A DNA stretch of 32,055 nucleotides, from positions 1 to 32,055 of the forward strand of contig JAFAFV010000153.1 in the NCBI GenBank assembly GCA_023423285.1. Reading direction: 5' to 3'. The stretch is from Bacteroidota bacterium (lineage in GTDB: Bacteria > Bacteroidota > Bacteroidia > Chitinophagales > Chitinophagaceae). The position numbers were made by a program, and so were the translations under genes. Each line of letters opens with the position of its first letter. The first letter of the stretch is position 1. The notes beneath the pieces were generated by a model. That model saw nothing but the letters and a program-made list of their open reading frames with translations, had not been told where the DNA came from and did no database searches. This document shows positions 16,735 through 25,789 of the stretch, in pieces.

Positions 16735-16929
16735 TTATGCTTTTTTAGGCGCCTGATCTGCTACAACTTTTCCCTTATAGATCAGCTTTCCTTCGCTAAC
16801 GTGCGCGCGATGGCGTGCGTGCGTTTCGCCTGATGTGGGATCAGTAGTTAAAGTAGTAGCCTCAGCTTTATAGTGAGTTCTGCGTTTTGCGCTTCTTTGC
16901 TGGCTGTGCCTGCGCTTAGGATTTGGCAT
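16735..16929 (-). CDS. rpmF: 50S ribosomal protein L32
   Basis: A 64-aa basic protein of the large ribosomal subunit. The N-terminus MPNPKRRHSQQRSAKRRTH is the diagnostic L32 start, and the THARHRAH and YKGKVV segments follow in order. It contains no cysteine, so it is a zinc-independent (C-minus) form. It lies between the DUF177 gene (61 bases upstream) and plsX, the conserved arrangement that links ribosome and lipid synthesis in many bacteria. A terminator-like hairpin follows it. Confidence 0.97.
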   Translation of the reverse strand: MPNPKRRHSQQRSAKRRTHYKAEATTLTTDPTSGETHARHRAHVSEGKLIYKGKVVADQAPKKA

Positions 16930-16990
16930 ATCTAAAAATTAAATATTAATAAAATTGAAATAACTATTATAATGAAATGAAAATCAAAAA

Positions 16991-17542
16991 TCAATTATCT
17001 GGTTTCTTGAATTTCTCCAGACCTTTCCATAAGGGACTGATCTGTTCTTCCTGATCTTTTGTGGCATCTAAATTATTGAGCATAGTTAAGGCCTCCTTGT
17101 TACAGAGAGGACCGTCAGCATTATCATAACCACATGTTTTTTGCATAGGTATGCTGAGGTTGATAAACTCGTACAACCAGTTTTCCACGTTTAAAAGGCT
17201 TTCGCCCCGGCTAATATAATAAACGTCAGGATCCTCTTCCTGTGCGTTCATTAATTCAGGATCGTCAACCATTTTTACCGTAATATTGAATTCATCCCAA
17301 AGTTCCAGCGGGATGATATTATTGCAACGGTCGCAGGCCACGTCCAATTTTCCGCCGATTTCAAACTTCAGCAGCATAAAACTGCTTTTTTTGTCAAGCG
17401 ACAGTTTTACGTTTGCCCTACAGTTGTTAAAATCCTGCTCATTAAATGCCTCAAAGAACTTGTCCTTTACCTCATAACTGGACTCATGAACCCCTGGTTT
17501 CAAACCCACAAATGCAATATCATATTCTCTTCTGTTAGCCAT
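16991..17542 (-). CDS. DUF177 (YceD-like) protein
   Basis: A 183-aa member of the DUF177/YceD family, encoded directly before rpmF as in most bacteria. YceD homologues have been tied to 23S rRNA accumulation; that role is taken from family knowledge. The sequence shows the conserved KLDVACDRCNN segment with a CxxC pair (about residues 70-73), an acidic central loop (NAQEEDPDVYY) and the C-terminal CGYDNADGPLCN pair, which could complete a metal site. The ATG at 17542 gives the usual start. A promoter-like pair lies at 17562-17595. Confidence 0.92.
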   Translation of the reverse strand: MANRREYDIAFVGLKPGVHESSYEVKDKFFEAFNEQDFNNCRANVKLSLDKKSSFMLLKFEIGGKLDVACDRCNNIIPLELWDEFNITVKMVDDPELMNAQEEDPDVYYISRGESLLNVENWLYEFINLSIPMQKTCGYDNADGPLCNKEALTMLNNLDATKDQEEQISPLWKGLEKFKKPDN

Positions 17543-17561
17543 TTGTCCAAATTAGAGTGTG

Positions 17562-17595
17562 CAAAGTTAGGGGTTTTTAGCTAAAGAAGTAGCAA
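17562..17595 (-). promoter_or_regulatory. Putative promoter of the DUF177-rpmF-plsX operon
   Basis: On the minus strand TAACTTTG (17569-17562) is a perfect TAnnTTTG -7 box, and TTG (17595-17593) lies 23 bases upstream as a -33 element. The DUF177 start codon is about 20 bases downstream, giving a short leader. The spacing is at the upper end of what is usual in Bacteroidota. Confidence 0.5.
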
Positions 17596-17656
17596 GTTTT
17601 AACTGCGCTTAACCAGGCTTGGTAAAGTTATTGATGGGTGTAGAGTAAAAATAAAA

Positions 17657-18142
17657 ATGAGGCTTTTTTTATTGTTTGCTGTTTTGGTATTATGCAGCGC
17701 CTGCGAAAAGGTTGATTTTAGCACGCCCACCCCCAATGACCCACCTGGCGCAAACGCGGAAATGCTAAAACTTGTGAACAACGTAAGGAGTAAAGGCTGC
17801 GACTGCGGCAATGAAAGAATGCCCCCGGTACCCGCGATTACGTGGAACAATAAACTGGAAGCCGCTGCCAAACAACACTCAGATTATATGAATGCAACCG
17901 GCGATTTCAATCATACGCAAAGTAATGGCAGCACGCCAGCATCAAGAGTGACGCAAGCGGGTTACACGTGGTCTTATGTGGCAGAGAATATAGCCGCTGG
18001 GCCAACCTCTATAGCTCAGGTGATGAATGGCTGGCTTAACAGCCCCGGGCATTGTAAAAATATTATGAGCGCACAGGCAAGGGAAATGGGCGCTGCAAGA
18101 TCAGGTGCTTATTGGACACAGGTGTTTGCAAGCCCGAGGTAA
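17657..18142 (+). CDS. CAP-domain (SCP/YkwD-like) lipoprotein
   Basis: A 161-aa lipoprotein with a short signal and lipobox LCSAC (Cys16). The mature part is a CAP domain: LVNNVRSKG opens helix 1, KQHSDYMNATGDFNH contains the His-bearing helix and loop, YVAENIAAG the conserved Glu motif, and WLNSPGHCKNIM the second His motif; AYWTQVFASPR is the closing strand. Bacterial CAP proteins are secreted and mostly of unknown function; some bind lipids or divalent metal. The gene diverges from the DUF177 operon and converges with the DUF6600 gene. Cysteines in GCDCGN suggest a disulfide with the GHC cysteine. Confidence 0.9.
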   Translation: MRLFLLFAVLVLCSACEKVDFSTPTPNDPPGANAEMLKLVNNVRSKGCDCGNERMPPVPAITWNNKLEAAAKQHSDYMNATGDFNHTQSNGSTPASRVTQAGYTWSYVAENIAAGPTSIAQVMNGWLNSPGHCKNIMSAQAREMGAARSGAYWTQVFASPR

Positions 18143-18248
18143 TTAAGAGAGATAAGACGAAGATTTAGAAAAATTAGTCTGCCATTTTCCGCCAACTACT
18201 AAATGAAAAGAGCAGGTTAAAAGAACACTCACATCCCTGCATGGCAAT

Positions 18249-18278
18249 AAAAAAAGCCGCATCACTGAAATGCGGCTT
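18249..18278 (-). terminator. Intrinsic terminator of the DUF6600 gene
   Basis: A 9-bp stem AAGCCGCAT/ATGCGGCTT (18254-18262 with 18270-18278) with a 7-base loop, followed on the minus strand by an unbroken run of seven T (18255-18249, sharing the stem base). It lies 23 bases after the DUF6600 stop codon. On the plus strand it lacks a T run and would be weak for the CAP gene. Confidence 0.8.
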
Positions 18279-18300
18279 CTAAATATTTGTAAGTTATCTG

Positions 18301-19761
18301 TTAAAACCTCCTGCTGCCTCTTGTCGAGCCTTCTGAAGAACCTCTTGATGAAGAGCCCCTGCTCTCAACTGAAGGGCTTGATTGCCTTTGTGGTGCCGAT
18401 TGCACGACACGTTGTTGCGGCTGCGGAGCCTGTGACCTTTCTACGCGTGGTTGACTCTGGGGTTGCTGCACTACGCTGCGCCTTTGTGTTGGCTGCTCAC
18501 TGCGCTGCCTCATTTCAGTTGCCGCGCGGTTTTGCTGTGCACGCTGCATGCTTTCGCGTTGGCGCTGTGCTTCTGCTTGGCGTTGCTGTAATTGCTCATT
18601 GCGCTGCCTCATCTCGGTGGAGCGGTCAGTTCCAGCAGACCTCTGAACGCTTTCACGTTGGCGCATGGCCTCGCTGCGTGTTCTTGCTTCTGAAGCTGAA
18701 CGGCTTTCACGTGCTGCGGGTGTAGTGTTTTCAGGCTGCCTCATCACTTCGCGGCTGCGGGTAGTACCCTCAGTACTGCGGGGCGCGGTGCCTACACGCT
18801 CACGGCTGGTTGCTCTTGTAGCAGCATCATTGCTTCTTTCCGTTACGCGGCTTTCGTTGTTGCCGCGGTTGGTTGAGCGTACACTTTCTCCTACATTACC
18901 GCTGCGTCTGTCGCTTGTTCTGCTGTCAGCTCTTGCAACACTTCTGTCGTAGGTTTGCACCTGCCGCGGGCTGTAGCGTGTATCTCTGCTGCTTTCCCTT
19001 TGCACGGTGGGGCGGTATACAGACACAGTATTCCTGTCCACGGATGCCCTGCCGGCACGGTTGCTTTCGCGAACGTTGTAGGTATTAATACGGCCTGTGT
19101 ACCTTTCCACATCGGTGCGGCGTGGCCCATTGGTGTACACCCTGTCTTGCCTTCCGCTGTTCCTGCTGTCTCGGCCGCCATAGTAATTATTAATGATAGT
19201 AGTATTATTAAAAATGGTGGTATTGCTTCTCCACGGGTGGTAATAGCTGCTGATATATCTTGATGTCATATACCTGCCGGGAGCAAACGTCCAGTAATCA
19301 TACGGCGGATTGTAACTCCCAAACCCGATGTTGATGCTAATACCAGGTCTTAGCGGCGCCCATCCATAATAATCGCCACCGCCGCGCCATGATACCCATG
19401 CAGGTGACCACTCATATCCCGGAACCCACATCCATCCGTAAAAAGGATCGTAAAACCAGCGGCCATAGTGAAAGGGTGCCCAACCCCAGTCGTAACCAGA
19501 GTTCCACATCCAGTCATAACCGTCGGTATACATCCAGTGGCCGTTGGTAGCATAAGGCCGGAAGTCTGAACCAACCCTGGGACGCCAAGTGTAACCGTAA
19601 TCAGGATAATCAATCCAGTCGCCGTAAGGGCTAAGTTCATCGTAAAAAGTTTGAAAAGAGATATTTATGCCTACCCTTGGTTGTGCGTCAGCTGGCTTAG
19701 ATACAAGCAACGCCGCTAAAAGGAATAAACAAATACCTAAGGAGCTGATCATTCGTTTCAT
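18301..19761 (-). CDS. DUF6600-like exported protein with low-complexity Arg/Gln/Ser tail
   Basis: A 486-aa secreted protein. The signal peptide ends near residue 27 (PADAQ). Residues 35-175 form an aromatic, Trp/Tyr/Gly-rich domain with repeating motifs such as LSPYGDWIDYPDYGY, DWGWAPFHYGRWFY and WMWVPGYEWSPAW, matching what I know as DUF6600. From about residue 195 to the end the chain is disordered, rich in Arg, Gln, Ser and Glu, with near-repeats of MRQRxEQ and QRxES and a C-terminal SRGSSRGSSEGS-type segment. Function is unknown; the tail is strongly basic and might bind polyanions (inference). GC content is visibly higher in the tail than in its neighbours. An intrinsic terminator follows. 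Confidence 0.85.
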   Translation of the reverse strand: MKRMISSLGICLFLLAALLVSKPADAQPRVGINISFQTFYDELSPYGDWIDYPDYGYTWRPRVGSDFRPYATNGHWMYTDGYDWMWNSGYDWGWAPFHYGRWFYDPFYGWMWVPGYEWSPAWVSWRGGGDYYGWAPLRPGISINIGFGSYNPPYDYWTFAPGRYMTSRYISSYYHPWRSNTTIFNNTTIINNYYGGRDSRNSGRQDRVYTNGPRRTDVERYTGRINTYNVRESNRAGRASVDRNTVSVYRPTVQRESSRDTRYSPRQVQTYDRSVARADSRTSDRRSGNVGESVRSTNRGNNESRVTERSNDAATRATSRERVGTAPRSTEGTTRSREVMRQPENTTPAARESRSASEARTRSEAMRQRESVQRSAGTDRSTEMRQRNEQLQQRQAEAQRQRESMQRAQQNRAATEMRQRSEQPTQRRSVVQQPQSQPRVERSQAPQPQQRVVQSAPQRQSSPSVESRGSSSRGSSEGSTRGSRRF

Positions 19762-19978
19762 TTTTTATTTTTTTAATTATTAAAAAGTGTTGTTGCAAGC
19801 CTTATTTTCTATGTTGGCTGCTCTGTATATATGACGGTGTATTGAAGGCAAAGTTGCTCTAATTATTTCTTTATTGTGCGCTATAGAAAGTATTAAGAAA
19901 AAATTTAGCAAATTTCTTTAACAAATGGTCAAATTTTAAGCGGATAATGTATTTTTTTAATTCATTTTTGCCGCCTTA

Positions 19979-20623
19979 ATGATAAAAGATTATTACAAAA
20001 TACTTGGTGTGGAAGCTACTGCCAACAGTGCGGAGATTAAAAATGCCTACAGAAAACTGGCGTTGCAACATCATCCTGACAAAAACCCAGATGATAAATT
20101 TGCGCTCGCTCAATTTTACTTAATAAAAGAGGCCTATGAAACGCTGTCAACCCCCCGCATGCGGGATGAATACCTGAAGCAGAGATGGCTTTCGCAGGTG
20201 TATCATTTAAAATTTGACAATTCGGCTAACACGCCTGAAAAGATTTTACTGAAACTGATCGATGCCAATAAAAAAGTTCAAACCTTTGATGCCTTCAGAA
20301 TGGATAAACACAGCATAAAAGAAGAATTATTCTTCTTAATAAGCTCTGGAAATATTGCCCTGTTGAATGAATTTAATGTAACAGACATCAATAAAGAGGT
20401 TATCAATCAGGCTTTACAATTAAACACAGTTTTGCATCCAAAAGAGCAAAAACTTATGCTGGCAGAATTGAGAAAAGTAAATGCGCCGGCTTCATCGCAG
20501 GAACAAATTAACGAGGCTGAAAAAACGCTGAAACAGCAGGTGCTGCTTAATAAACTTACACCGTGGGTCATTGCATTAATGGTACTGTTATTATGCATTT
20601 TTATTTACAGCAACAGCGTATAG
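19979..20623 (+). CDS. DnaJ-domain protein with C-terminal membrane anchor
   Basis: A 214-aa J-domain co-chaperone. The J domain fills residues 3-66, with YYKILGVEATA at the start, the essential HPD at 32-34 and an AYETLSTP helix IV. There is no G/F region or zinc finger, so this is a class C J protein. A hydrophobic segment close to the C-terminus (about 193-211) would tail-anchor it in the inner membrane with the J domain in the cytosol, where it would stimulate DnaK locally. The client is unknown. It is followed by the rhomboid gene after 92 bases on the same strand. Confidence 0.88.
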   Translation: MIKDYYKILGVEATANSAEIKNAYRKLALQHHPDKNPDDKFALAQFYLIKEAYETLSTPRMRDEYLKQRWLSQVYHLKFDNSANTPEKILLKLIDANKKVQTFDAFRMDKHSIKEELFFLISSGNIALLNEFNVTDINKEVINQALQLNTVLHPKEQKLMLAELRKVNAPASSQEQINEAEKTLKQQVLLNKLTPWVIALMVLLLCIFIYSNSV

Positions 20624-20715
20624 CAACTGCCAGTTATACCCCGACTCGCGGCAACACTGTTTATAAAAAAATACTTTATCTTAACGCTATCATTCACCTT
20701 AAATTATCATAAGCT

Positions 20716-21414
20716 ATGTTGCCAATCGGAGATGACAATTCTGGCAGAACACGTACCCCTTTTATCAATTATCTGCTCATTGCTGTGAACGTAATTGTAT
20801 TTGTATTTGCACAAGGCATGGGCAGCGATGAAGCCTTTCTCATGAGCTTTTCCACCGTGCCGCAGGAAATTTTAACGGGCACTGATATCATTTCCTACCC
20901 GTTAGGCCCTTCGCCTGAGCCGGTTTACATCACATTGTTTACCTCCATGTTCATGCACGGAAGCTGGATGCATTTGCTGAGCAACATGCTGTACCTGTGG
21001 ATATTTGGCGACAATCTTGAAAACGTGATGGGCCATTTTAAATACCTTATGTTTTACCTGCTTTGTGGCCTGCTGGCTTCGCTGGCGCATGTGTACGCTT
21101 CCTCTGCATTGAATTCAGGACTGCTCATTCCCAGCCTCGGGGCTTCCGGCGCCATATCAGGTGTGCTGGGCGGGTACATGGTATTGTTTCCCCGTAACAA
21201 AGTTCGCGTATTCGCCATCCGAATTATCCTTAATGTTTCGGCCATTGTGGCTCTGGGCATTTGGATCGCCATGCAGGTGATTAGCTGGATCGGTGTGATC
21301 GGCCAAAATACGGGTGAAGGCGGAGGCGTGGCATTTGCCGCTCACGTGGGCGGATTTGTGGCGGGTGTTGTGCTGGTGAAATTTTTCGCGCGCAGGCAAC
21401 TATCCAGGGCGTAG
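20716..21414 (+). CDS. Rhomboid-family intramembrane serine protease
   Basis: A 232-aa polytopic protease cleaving transmembrane substrates. Six hydrophobic segments are visible. The catalytic Ser144 lies in GASGA, His210 in AAHVGGF, and the HxxxN motif (His86, Asn90) in MHLLSNM. The loop-1 region (TLFTSMFMHGSWMH) and the GxxxG-like repeats around 145-153 are typical. The natural substrate cannot be predicted. The start ATG follows an AT-rich gap after the dnaJ-like gene. Confidence 0.93.
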   Translation: MLPIGDDNSGRTRTPFINYLLIAVNVIVFVFAQGMGSDEAFLMSFSTVPQEILTGTDIISYPLGPSPEPVYITLFTSMFMHGSWMHLLSNMLYLWIFGDNLENVMGHFKYLMFYLLCGLLASLAHVYASSALNSGLLIPSLGASGAISGVLGGYMVLFPRNKVRVFAIRIILNVSAIVALGIWIAMQVISWIGVIGQNTGEGGGVAFAAHVGGFVAGVVLVKFFARRQLSRA

Positions 21415-21478
21415 CCTATTCTTTATTATATTTAAACTAATTTTAATCAAACATTTATTTTAAGAAAAATAATTTTTA

Positions 21479-23053
21479 ATGAAGTATTTTTTTCTCATCA
21501 TTACCTTCATAGCAGGTACCACGCTTTCAGCTCAAACCACCTATTTTCAACAAAAAACAGACTACGAAATTGATGTAACGCTGAACCCCGGGGCCAAAAC
21601 ACTGTCGGGATTTGAGACATTGAAGTACACCAATAATTCACCGGATGAACTGGCATTTATCTGGTTTCACATCTGGCCCAATGCATACAAAAACCGCAAC
21701 ACAGCACTGTTTCAACAAATTGAAGCAGATAAAACAAGGAAATCAAAAGAAAGCGATGCTGAGTTTGGCTGGATAGAAGGATTGGATTTTAAGGTGAACG
21801 GTGTAAAGGCTACCACCATGCCTCACAACAACCCTGCCTATATAGATGTGATCCGCCTCAACCTGCCGAAGCCGGTAAAGCCGGGCGAAACTATTACCAT
21901 CACAACGCCTTTTACGGTAAAATTGCCCTCCTATTTTTCCAGATCAGGTTATGCCGGCACACAGTTTATGGCAGCACAATGGTTTCCCAAACCTGCTGTG
22001 TACGACCGCAGCGGCTGGCACGCGTTTCCCTACCTTGATATGGGAGAATATTACAGCAACTACGGCGATTATAAAGTGAACATCACCGTACCTGCAGACT
22101 ATATCGTTGGCGCCACGGGCGTTTTGCAAACAAAGGATGAATTGGCTCATTACAAACTCATCGGTACAAAAAACACTGCCAATAGAACAGGCACACCTGC
22201 TTTGTACAAACCGGCCTCTGTAAATAATAAAGTACTTACCTATACTGCCAGCAACGTAGTAGATTTTGCCTGGTTTGCCGATAAGGACATGGTGATACAA
22301 TATGATACCATCCGTTTACAAAACAAAATAGTAGATGCATTTACCTTTTATCATAACAAACCCAATACCATCTGGAATATGAGCATTGATTACGTAAAGG
22401 ATGCTACAAGAAAATACAGCCAGTGGATAGGTGAATATGAATACCCCACAGTGCAGGCTTTTGAAGGGCCTAAGAACAATGCAAGCGGCGGTATGGAGTA
22501 CCCGATGATCACCATCATTACGCAGCCGGATGCCAATGCAGAAGCTCTTGATGCGGTGATTGCGCATGAAGTGGGCCACAATTGGTTTATGGGCATGCTG
22601 GGCAGCAATGAAAGGGCACACACCTGGCAGGATGAAGGATTGAACACCTATTACCAGTTTCGCTATGAAGCTGATAAATACCGCGCCAACTCCATGCTCG
22701 GAGAACTGCCTGCAGAACTCAGGCGCATGACGCCCGACCGTTTCCAGGCCACGCTCTACCGGTATATGAGTCAGATACCCATGTCCACACCCATTGAACT
22801 GCATGCCGATGATTTTAAATCATCTGAAGATTATGGGCTTACGGCTTATATTAAAGCTGCGATGTGGGTATACAAGTTAGAGACCATTGTAGGCCGCGAT
22901 GGTGTGGACAAAGCTTTTCAACAATATTTTAAAGACTGGAAAGGGAAACATCCCACGCCTAAGGATATGCAAAACTCTTTTGAAAAAGCGTTGGCAAGAA
23001 ATCTTGATGACTTTTTTGCATTACTCAATAAACCGGAAGGCATAAAATATTAG
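21479..23053 (+). CDS. M1-family zinc metallopeptidase (aminopeptidase N-like), exported
   Basis: A 524-aa aminopeptidase-like protein with a signal peptide (MKYFFLIITFIAGTTLSAQ). The N-terminal beta domain is seen in FETLKYTNNSPDELAFIWFHIWP. The substrate-binding GxMEN-type motif is SGGMEYP, and the zinc site is HEVGH (His363, Glu364, His367) with the third ligand Glu386 exactly 18 residues further on (WQDEG). The protein ends soon after the catalytic domain, without the long C-terminal part found in many Bacteroidota members. It is followed by the SDR gene after 4 bases, so the two are surely co-transcribed and the early end looks genuine. Confidence 0.93.
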   Translation: MKYFFLIITFIAGTTLSAQTTYFQQKTDYEIDVTLNPGAKTLSGFETLKYTNNSPDELAFIWFHIWPNAYKNRNTALFQQIEADKTRKSKESDAEFGWIEGLDFKVNGVKATTMPHNNPAYIDVIRLNLPKPVKPGETITITTPFTVKLPSYFSRSGYAGTQFMAAQWFPKPAVYDRSGWHAFPYLDMGEYYSNYGDYKVNITVPADYIVGATGVLQTKDELAHYKLIGTKNTANRTGTPALYKPASVNNKVLTYTASNVVDFAWFADKDMVIQYDTIRLQNKIVDAFTFYHNKPNTIWNMSIDYVKDATRKYSQWIGEYEYPTVQAFEGPKNNASGGMEYPMITIITQPDANAEALDAVIAHEVGHNWFMGMLGSNERAHTWQDEGLNTYYQFRYEADKYRANSMLGELPAELRRMTPDRFQATLYRYMSQIPMSTPIELHADDFKSSEDYGLTAYIKAAMWVYKLETIVGRDGVDKAFQQYFKDWKGKHPTPKDMQNSFEKALARNLDDFFALLNKPEGIKY

Positions 23054-23057
23054 AAGC

Positions 23058-23843
23058 ATGATCATTTCATTAAAAAATAAAAAAGCGCTGGTGGGCGGCA
23101 GCAGCGGCGGATTGGGAAAAGCCATTGCCATGCAACTGGCTGCAAGCGGCGCAATTGTAACATTGCTGGCGCGAAATGAAGAAAAATTGCAAAAGACTCT
23201 TTCTGAACTACCCAAAGAAGAAGGCCAGGAACACAGGTACATCATTGCCGATTTTTCTGATTTTGAAAATTATAGGAAGATCCTTACAAAATATTTCGAA
23301 AATAATACTGTTGATATTTTAGTGAACAATACCAACGGACCTAAAGCAGGTTCGGTGCTGGAGAAAAGCGAAGAAGATTACGAACATGCTTTTTCCATGC
23401 TGTTTCAAACAGTACAATATAGTACAACGCTTGCGCTCAAACACATGCAGCAAAATCACTGGGGAAGAATTATCAACCTTACATCCCGCACTGTAAAAGA
23501 ACCGGTGGAGACACTGGCTTTGTCAAACACAATACGCGCGGCAGTAACTACATGGGCAAAAACATTAGCTAACGCCGTGGCAAAAGACGGTATTACTGTA
23601 AACAATATTTTAACCGGCAATTTTGATACGGAGCGTTTAAAACAATTGTTTCAATTGCAGGCGAACGTGCAGGGAACACCATTACAAGAAATTTACGATA
23701 ACGCCACTAAGCAAATTCCTGCGCAACGCCTTGGTAAACCGGAAGAAATAGCAAATGTTGTTACATTTTTAGCATCGGAGCAGGCATCGTATGTAACAGG
23801 CACCAGCATTGCGGTTGATGGGGGATTGATAAAAAGTTTATGA
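23058..23843 (+). CDS. SDR-family protein with replaced catalytic Tyr and Lys
   Basis: A 261-aa Rossmann protein of the short-chain dehydrogenase/reductase superfamily. The dinucleotide-binding turn is GGSSGGLG (residues 13-20), NNTNG replaces the usual NNAG, and the C-terminal QRLGKPEEIANVVTFL and TGTSIAVDGG segments are classical FabG-like. Ser143 occupies the catalytic Ser position, but the Tyr expected 13 residues later is Ser156 and the Lys expected four residues after that is Arg160 (LSNTIR). I recall a FabG-like subgroup with NNxxGP and LSNxxR motifs, so this may be a natural divergent clade rather than damage. It is unclear whether it reduces a substrate. It is coupled to the M1 peptidase gene. 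Confidence 0.88.
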   Translation: MIISLKNKKALVGGSSGGLGKAIAMQLAASGAIVTLLARNEEKLQKTLSELPKEEGQEHRYIIADFSDFENYRKILTKYFENNTVDILVNNTNGPKAGSVLEKSEEDYEHAFSMLFQTVQYSTTLALKHMQQNHWGRIINLTSRTVKEPVETLALSNTIRAAVTTWAKTLANAVAKDGITVNNILTGNFDTERLKQLFQLQANVQGTPLQEIYDNATKQIPAQRLGKPEEIANVVTFLASEQASYVTGTSIAVDGGLIKSL

Positions 23844-23910
23844 TATTCCTTACTTAACTAAAACCGATTTCAGACTTACTGAATGCTGTCGAAAATATTA
23901 CCTTCGCCGG

Positions 23911-25782
23911 ATGCATTACGTTTCAGCAGAGGGGTTGGAAAAAAGCTATGGCATTCAGCCATTATTCTCCAACATTTCTTTCAACATAGAAGAAGGCGAT
24001 AAAATTGCCATCGTGGCCCGCAACGGCACAGGCAAATCCACCTTACTTAAAATACTGGCTGGTAAAGAAACACCCGACACCGGCAAACTCTGGATCAGTA
24101 AAGATGTGGACGTGGTTTTGTTTGAACAGGAACCAAAACTGTTAGAGGATAGAACCGTGGCTGACAATATTTTCTTTCACGACAATCCAGTGATAACGGC
24201 CATAAAAAACTACGAGCAGGCTGTAGAAAACAATCATGCTGAAAACATGTCGGCCGCTTTAATAAAAATGGATGAATTGAACGCCTGGGATTTTGATGCC
24301 CGCGTGAAACAGATCTTTGGCAAACTGAACATTCATAACCTTGACCAGAAAATAAACACGCTGAGCGGTGGGCAGAAGAAACGCGTAGCTCTTGCCAAAA
24401 CGCTTGTGGATATTGGTTTTGAGCACAAGCACGTACTGCTGATCATGGACGAACCCACCAACCACCTTGATGTGGAAATGGTGGAATGGCTGGAGCACTT
24501 TTTAAATAAAGAAAATATAACCCTGCTGCTGGTAACGCACGACAGGTATTTTTTAGATGTGGTTTGCAATGTGATCTGGGAAATAGAAGATAACACCATT
24601 TATGTGCACCGTGGGGATTATGAAAACTACCTTGAGAAAAAAGCCGCTCGCATAGAAAGCACATCAGCAAGCATTGACAAGGCACGCAACATTTACCGCC
24701 GCGAGCTGGAATGGATGCGTAAGCAACCCAAAGCCCGAACTACCAAATCAAAAAGCAGGGAAGACCACTTTTACGAAGTAGAAAAAAGAGCCAAACAGCG
24801 CATTACCGATGAGCAGGTACAACTACAAATGAAAATGAACCGGCTGGGAGGAAAGGTCGTAGAGATGAAAAAAGTGTACAAGGCATACGGCGATAAAAAA
24901 ATATTACAGGGCTTTGATTATACTTTTAAAAAAGGCGAACGCATTGGCATTGTAGGTAAAAACGGCGCGGGCAAATCTACCTTCATTAATATTTTACAGG
25001 GCATTGAAGCGCCCGATAGCGGCAAGATCAACATTGGCGATACGGTGATATTTGGCAATTACGCGCAGCAGGGGTTGATTATAAAAGAAGACATGCGCGT
25101 GATTGAATTTGTAAAGAACATTGCCGAGAATTTTCCGCTGGCCAAAGGCGGCACCTTAAGTGCAGCGCAATTTTTACAATTGTTTTTATTTGATCCGGAA
25201 AAGCAATACACCTTCATCAGCAAATTGAGCGGCGGCGAAAAACGCAGGCTGCACCTGCTTTCCATTCTTTTCCGCAATCCTAATTTTTTAATTTTAGATG
25301 AGCCTACTAACGACCTTGACCTGCCCACGCTTGGCGTATTGGAAAACTTTTTAAGCGAATTTGCCGGCTGCCTAATCATAATCAGCCACGACAGGTATTT
25401 TATGGACCGTTTGGTGGAACATATTTTCGTTTTTGAAGGCGATGGTGTGATAAGGGATTTTCCAGGTAATTACACTCAGTACCGGTTGGAGCGTAAAGAA
25501 GAACCCGAACCAATCGCAGCAAGAAATGCATCTACCGTGCCTGCGCCAACGCTAATTAAAAAAGATAAACGTGTATCCTTTAAGGAGAAGCGTGAATTTG
25601 AACTGCTGGAAAAAGAAATTGCACAACTCAACCAAGAAAAAGAATCCATCACGGAAAAACTTAATAGTGGCAACCTGCCCTTTGAAGAGTTGCAAACACT
25701 ATCTAACCGCATTGGCGAATTGAGCGCAAGTGTGGATGAAAAAGAAATGCGCTGGCTGGAACTGAGCGAAATGATGGAATAA
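23911..25782 (+). CDS. ABC-F family ATPase (Uup-like)
   Basis: A 623-aa protein with two fused ATP-binding cassettes and no membrane domain, the ABC-F architecture of ribosome-associated factors. The first cassette has Walker A ARNGTGKST (36-44), signature LSGGQKKR (151) and Walker B IMDEPTNHLD (from about 178). The second has GKNGAGKST (349-357), LSGGEKRR (439) and LILDEPTNDLD (Asp463). An interdomain linker rich in Arg/Lys lies at about 240-320. A C-terminal charged coiled coil (about 550-620) is typical of the Uup branch, which has been linked to branched DNA and to ribosome function. The coupled signatures are intact, so it should hydrolyse ATP. It nearly abuts the converging gene (7 bases). 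Confidence 0.95.
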   Translation: MHYVSAEGLEKSYGIQPLFSNISFNIEEGDKIAIVARNGTGKSTLLKILAGKETPDTGKLWISKDVDVVLFEQEPKLLEDRTVADNIFFHDNPVITAIKNYEQAVENNHAENMSAALIKMDELNAWDFDARVKQIFGKLNIHNLDQKINTLSGGQKKRVALAKTLVDIGFEHKHVLLIMDEPTNHLDVEMVEWLEHFLNKENITLLLVTHDRYFLDVVCNVIWEIEDNTIYVHRGDYENYLEKKAARIESTSASIDKARNIYRRELEWMRKQPKARTTKSKSREDHFYEVEKRAKQRITDEQVQLQMKMNRLGGKVVEMKKVYKAYGDKKILQGFDYTFKKGERIGIVGKNGAGKSTFINILQGIEAPDSGKINIGDTVIFGNYAQQGLIIKEDMRVIEFVKNIAENFPLAKGGTLSAAQFLQLFLFDPEKQYTFISKLSGGEKRRLHLLSILFRNPNFLILDEPTNDLDLPTLGVLENFLSEFAGCLIIISHDRYFMDRLVEHIFVFEGDGVIRDFPGNYTQYRLERKEEPEPIAARNASTVPAPTLIKKDKRVSFKEKREFELLEKEIAQLNQEKESITEKLNSGNLPFEELQTLSNRIGELSASVDEKEMRWLELSEMME

Positions 25783-25789
25783 TATCCCT

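Noticed and set aside
18270..19263. Several long plus-strand open frames (up to about 150 codons) across the DUF6600 gene
   Set aside because: They are antisense to a gene with a clear signal peptide, domain and terminator. Their products are Ala/Val/Arg/Cys-rich without motifs, as expected from the GC-rich repetitive codons of the opposite strand.
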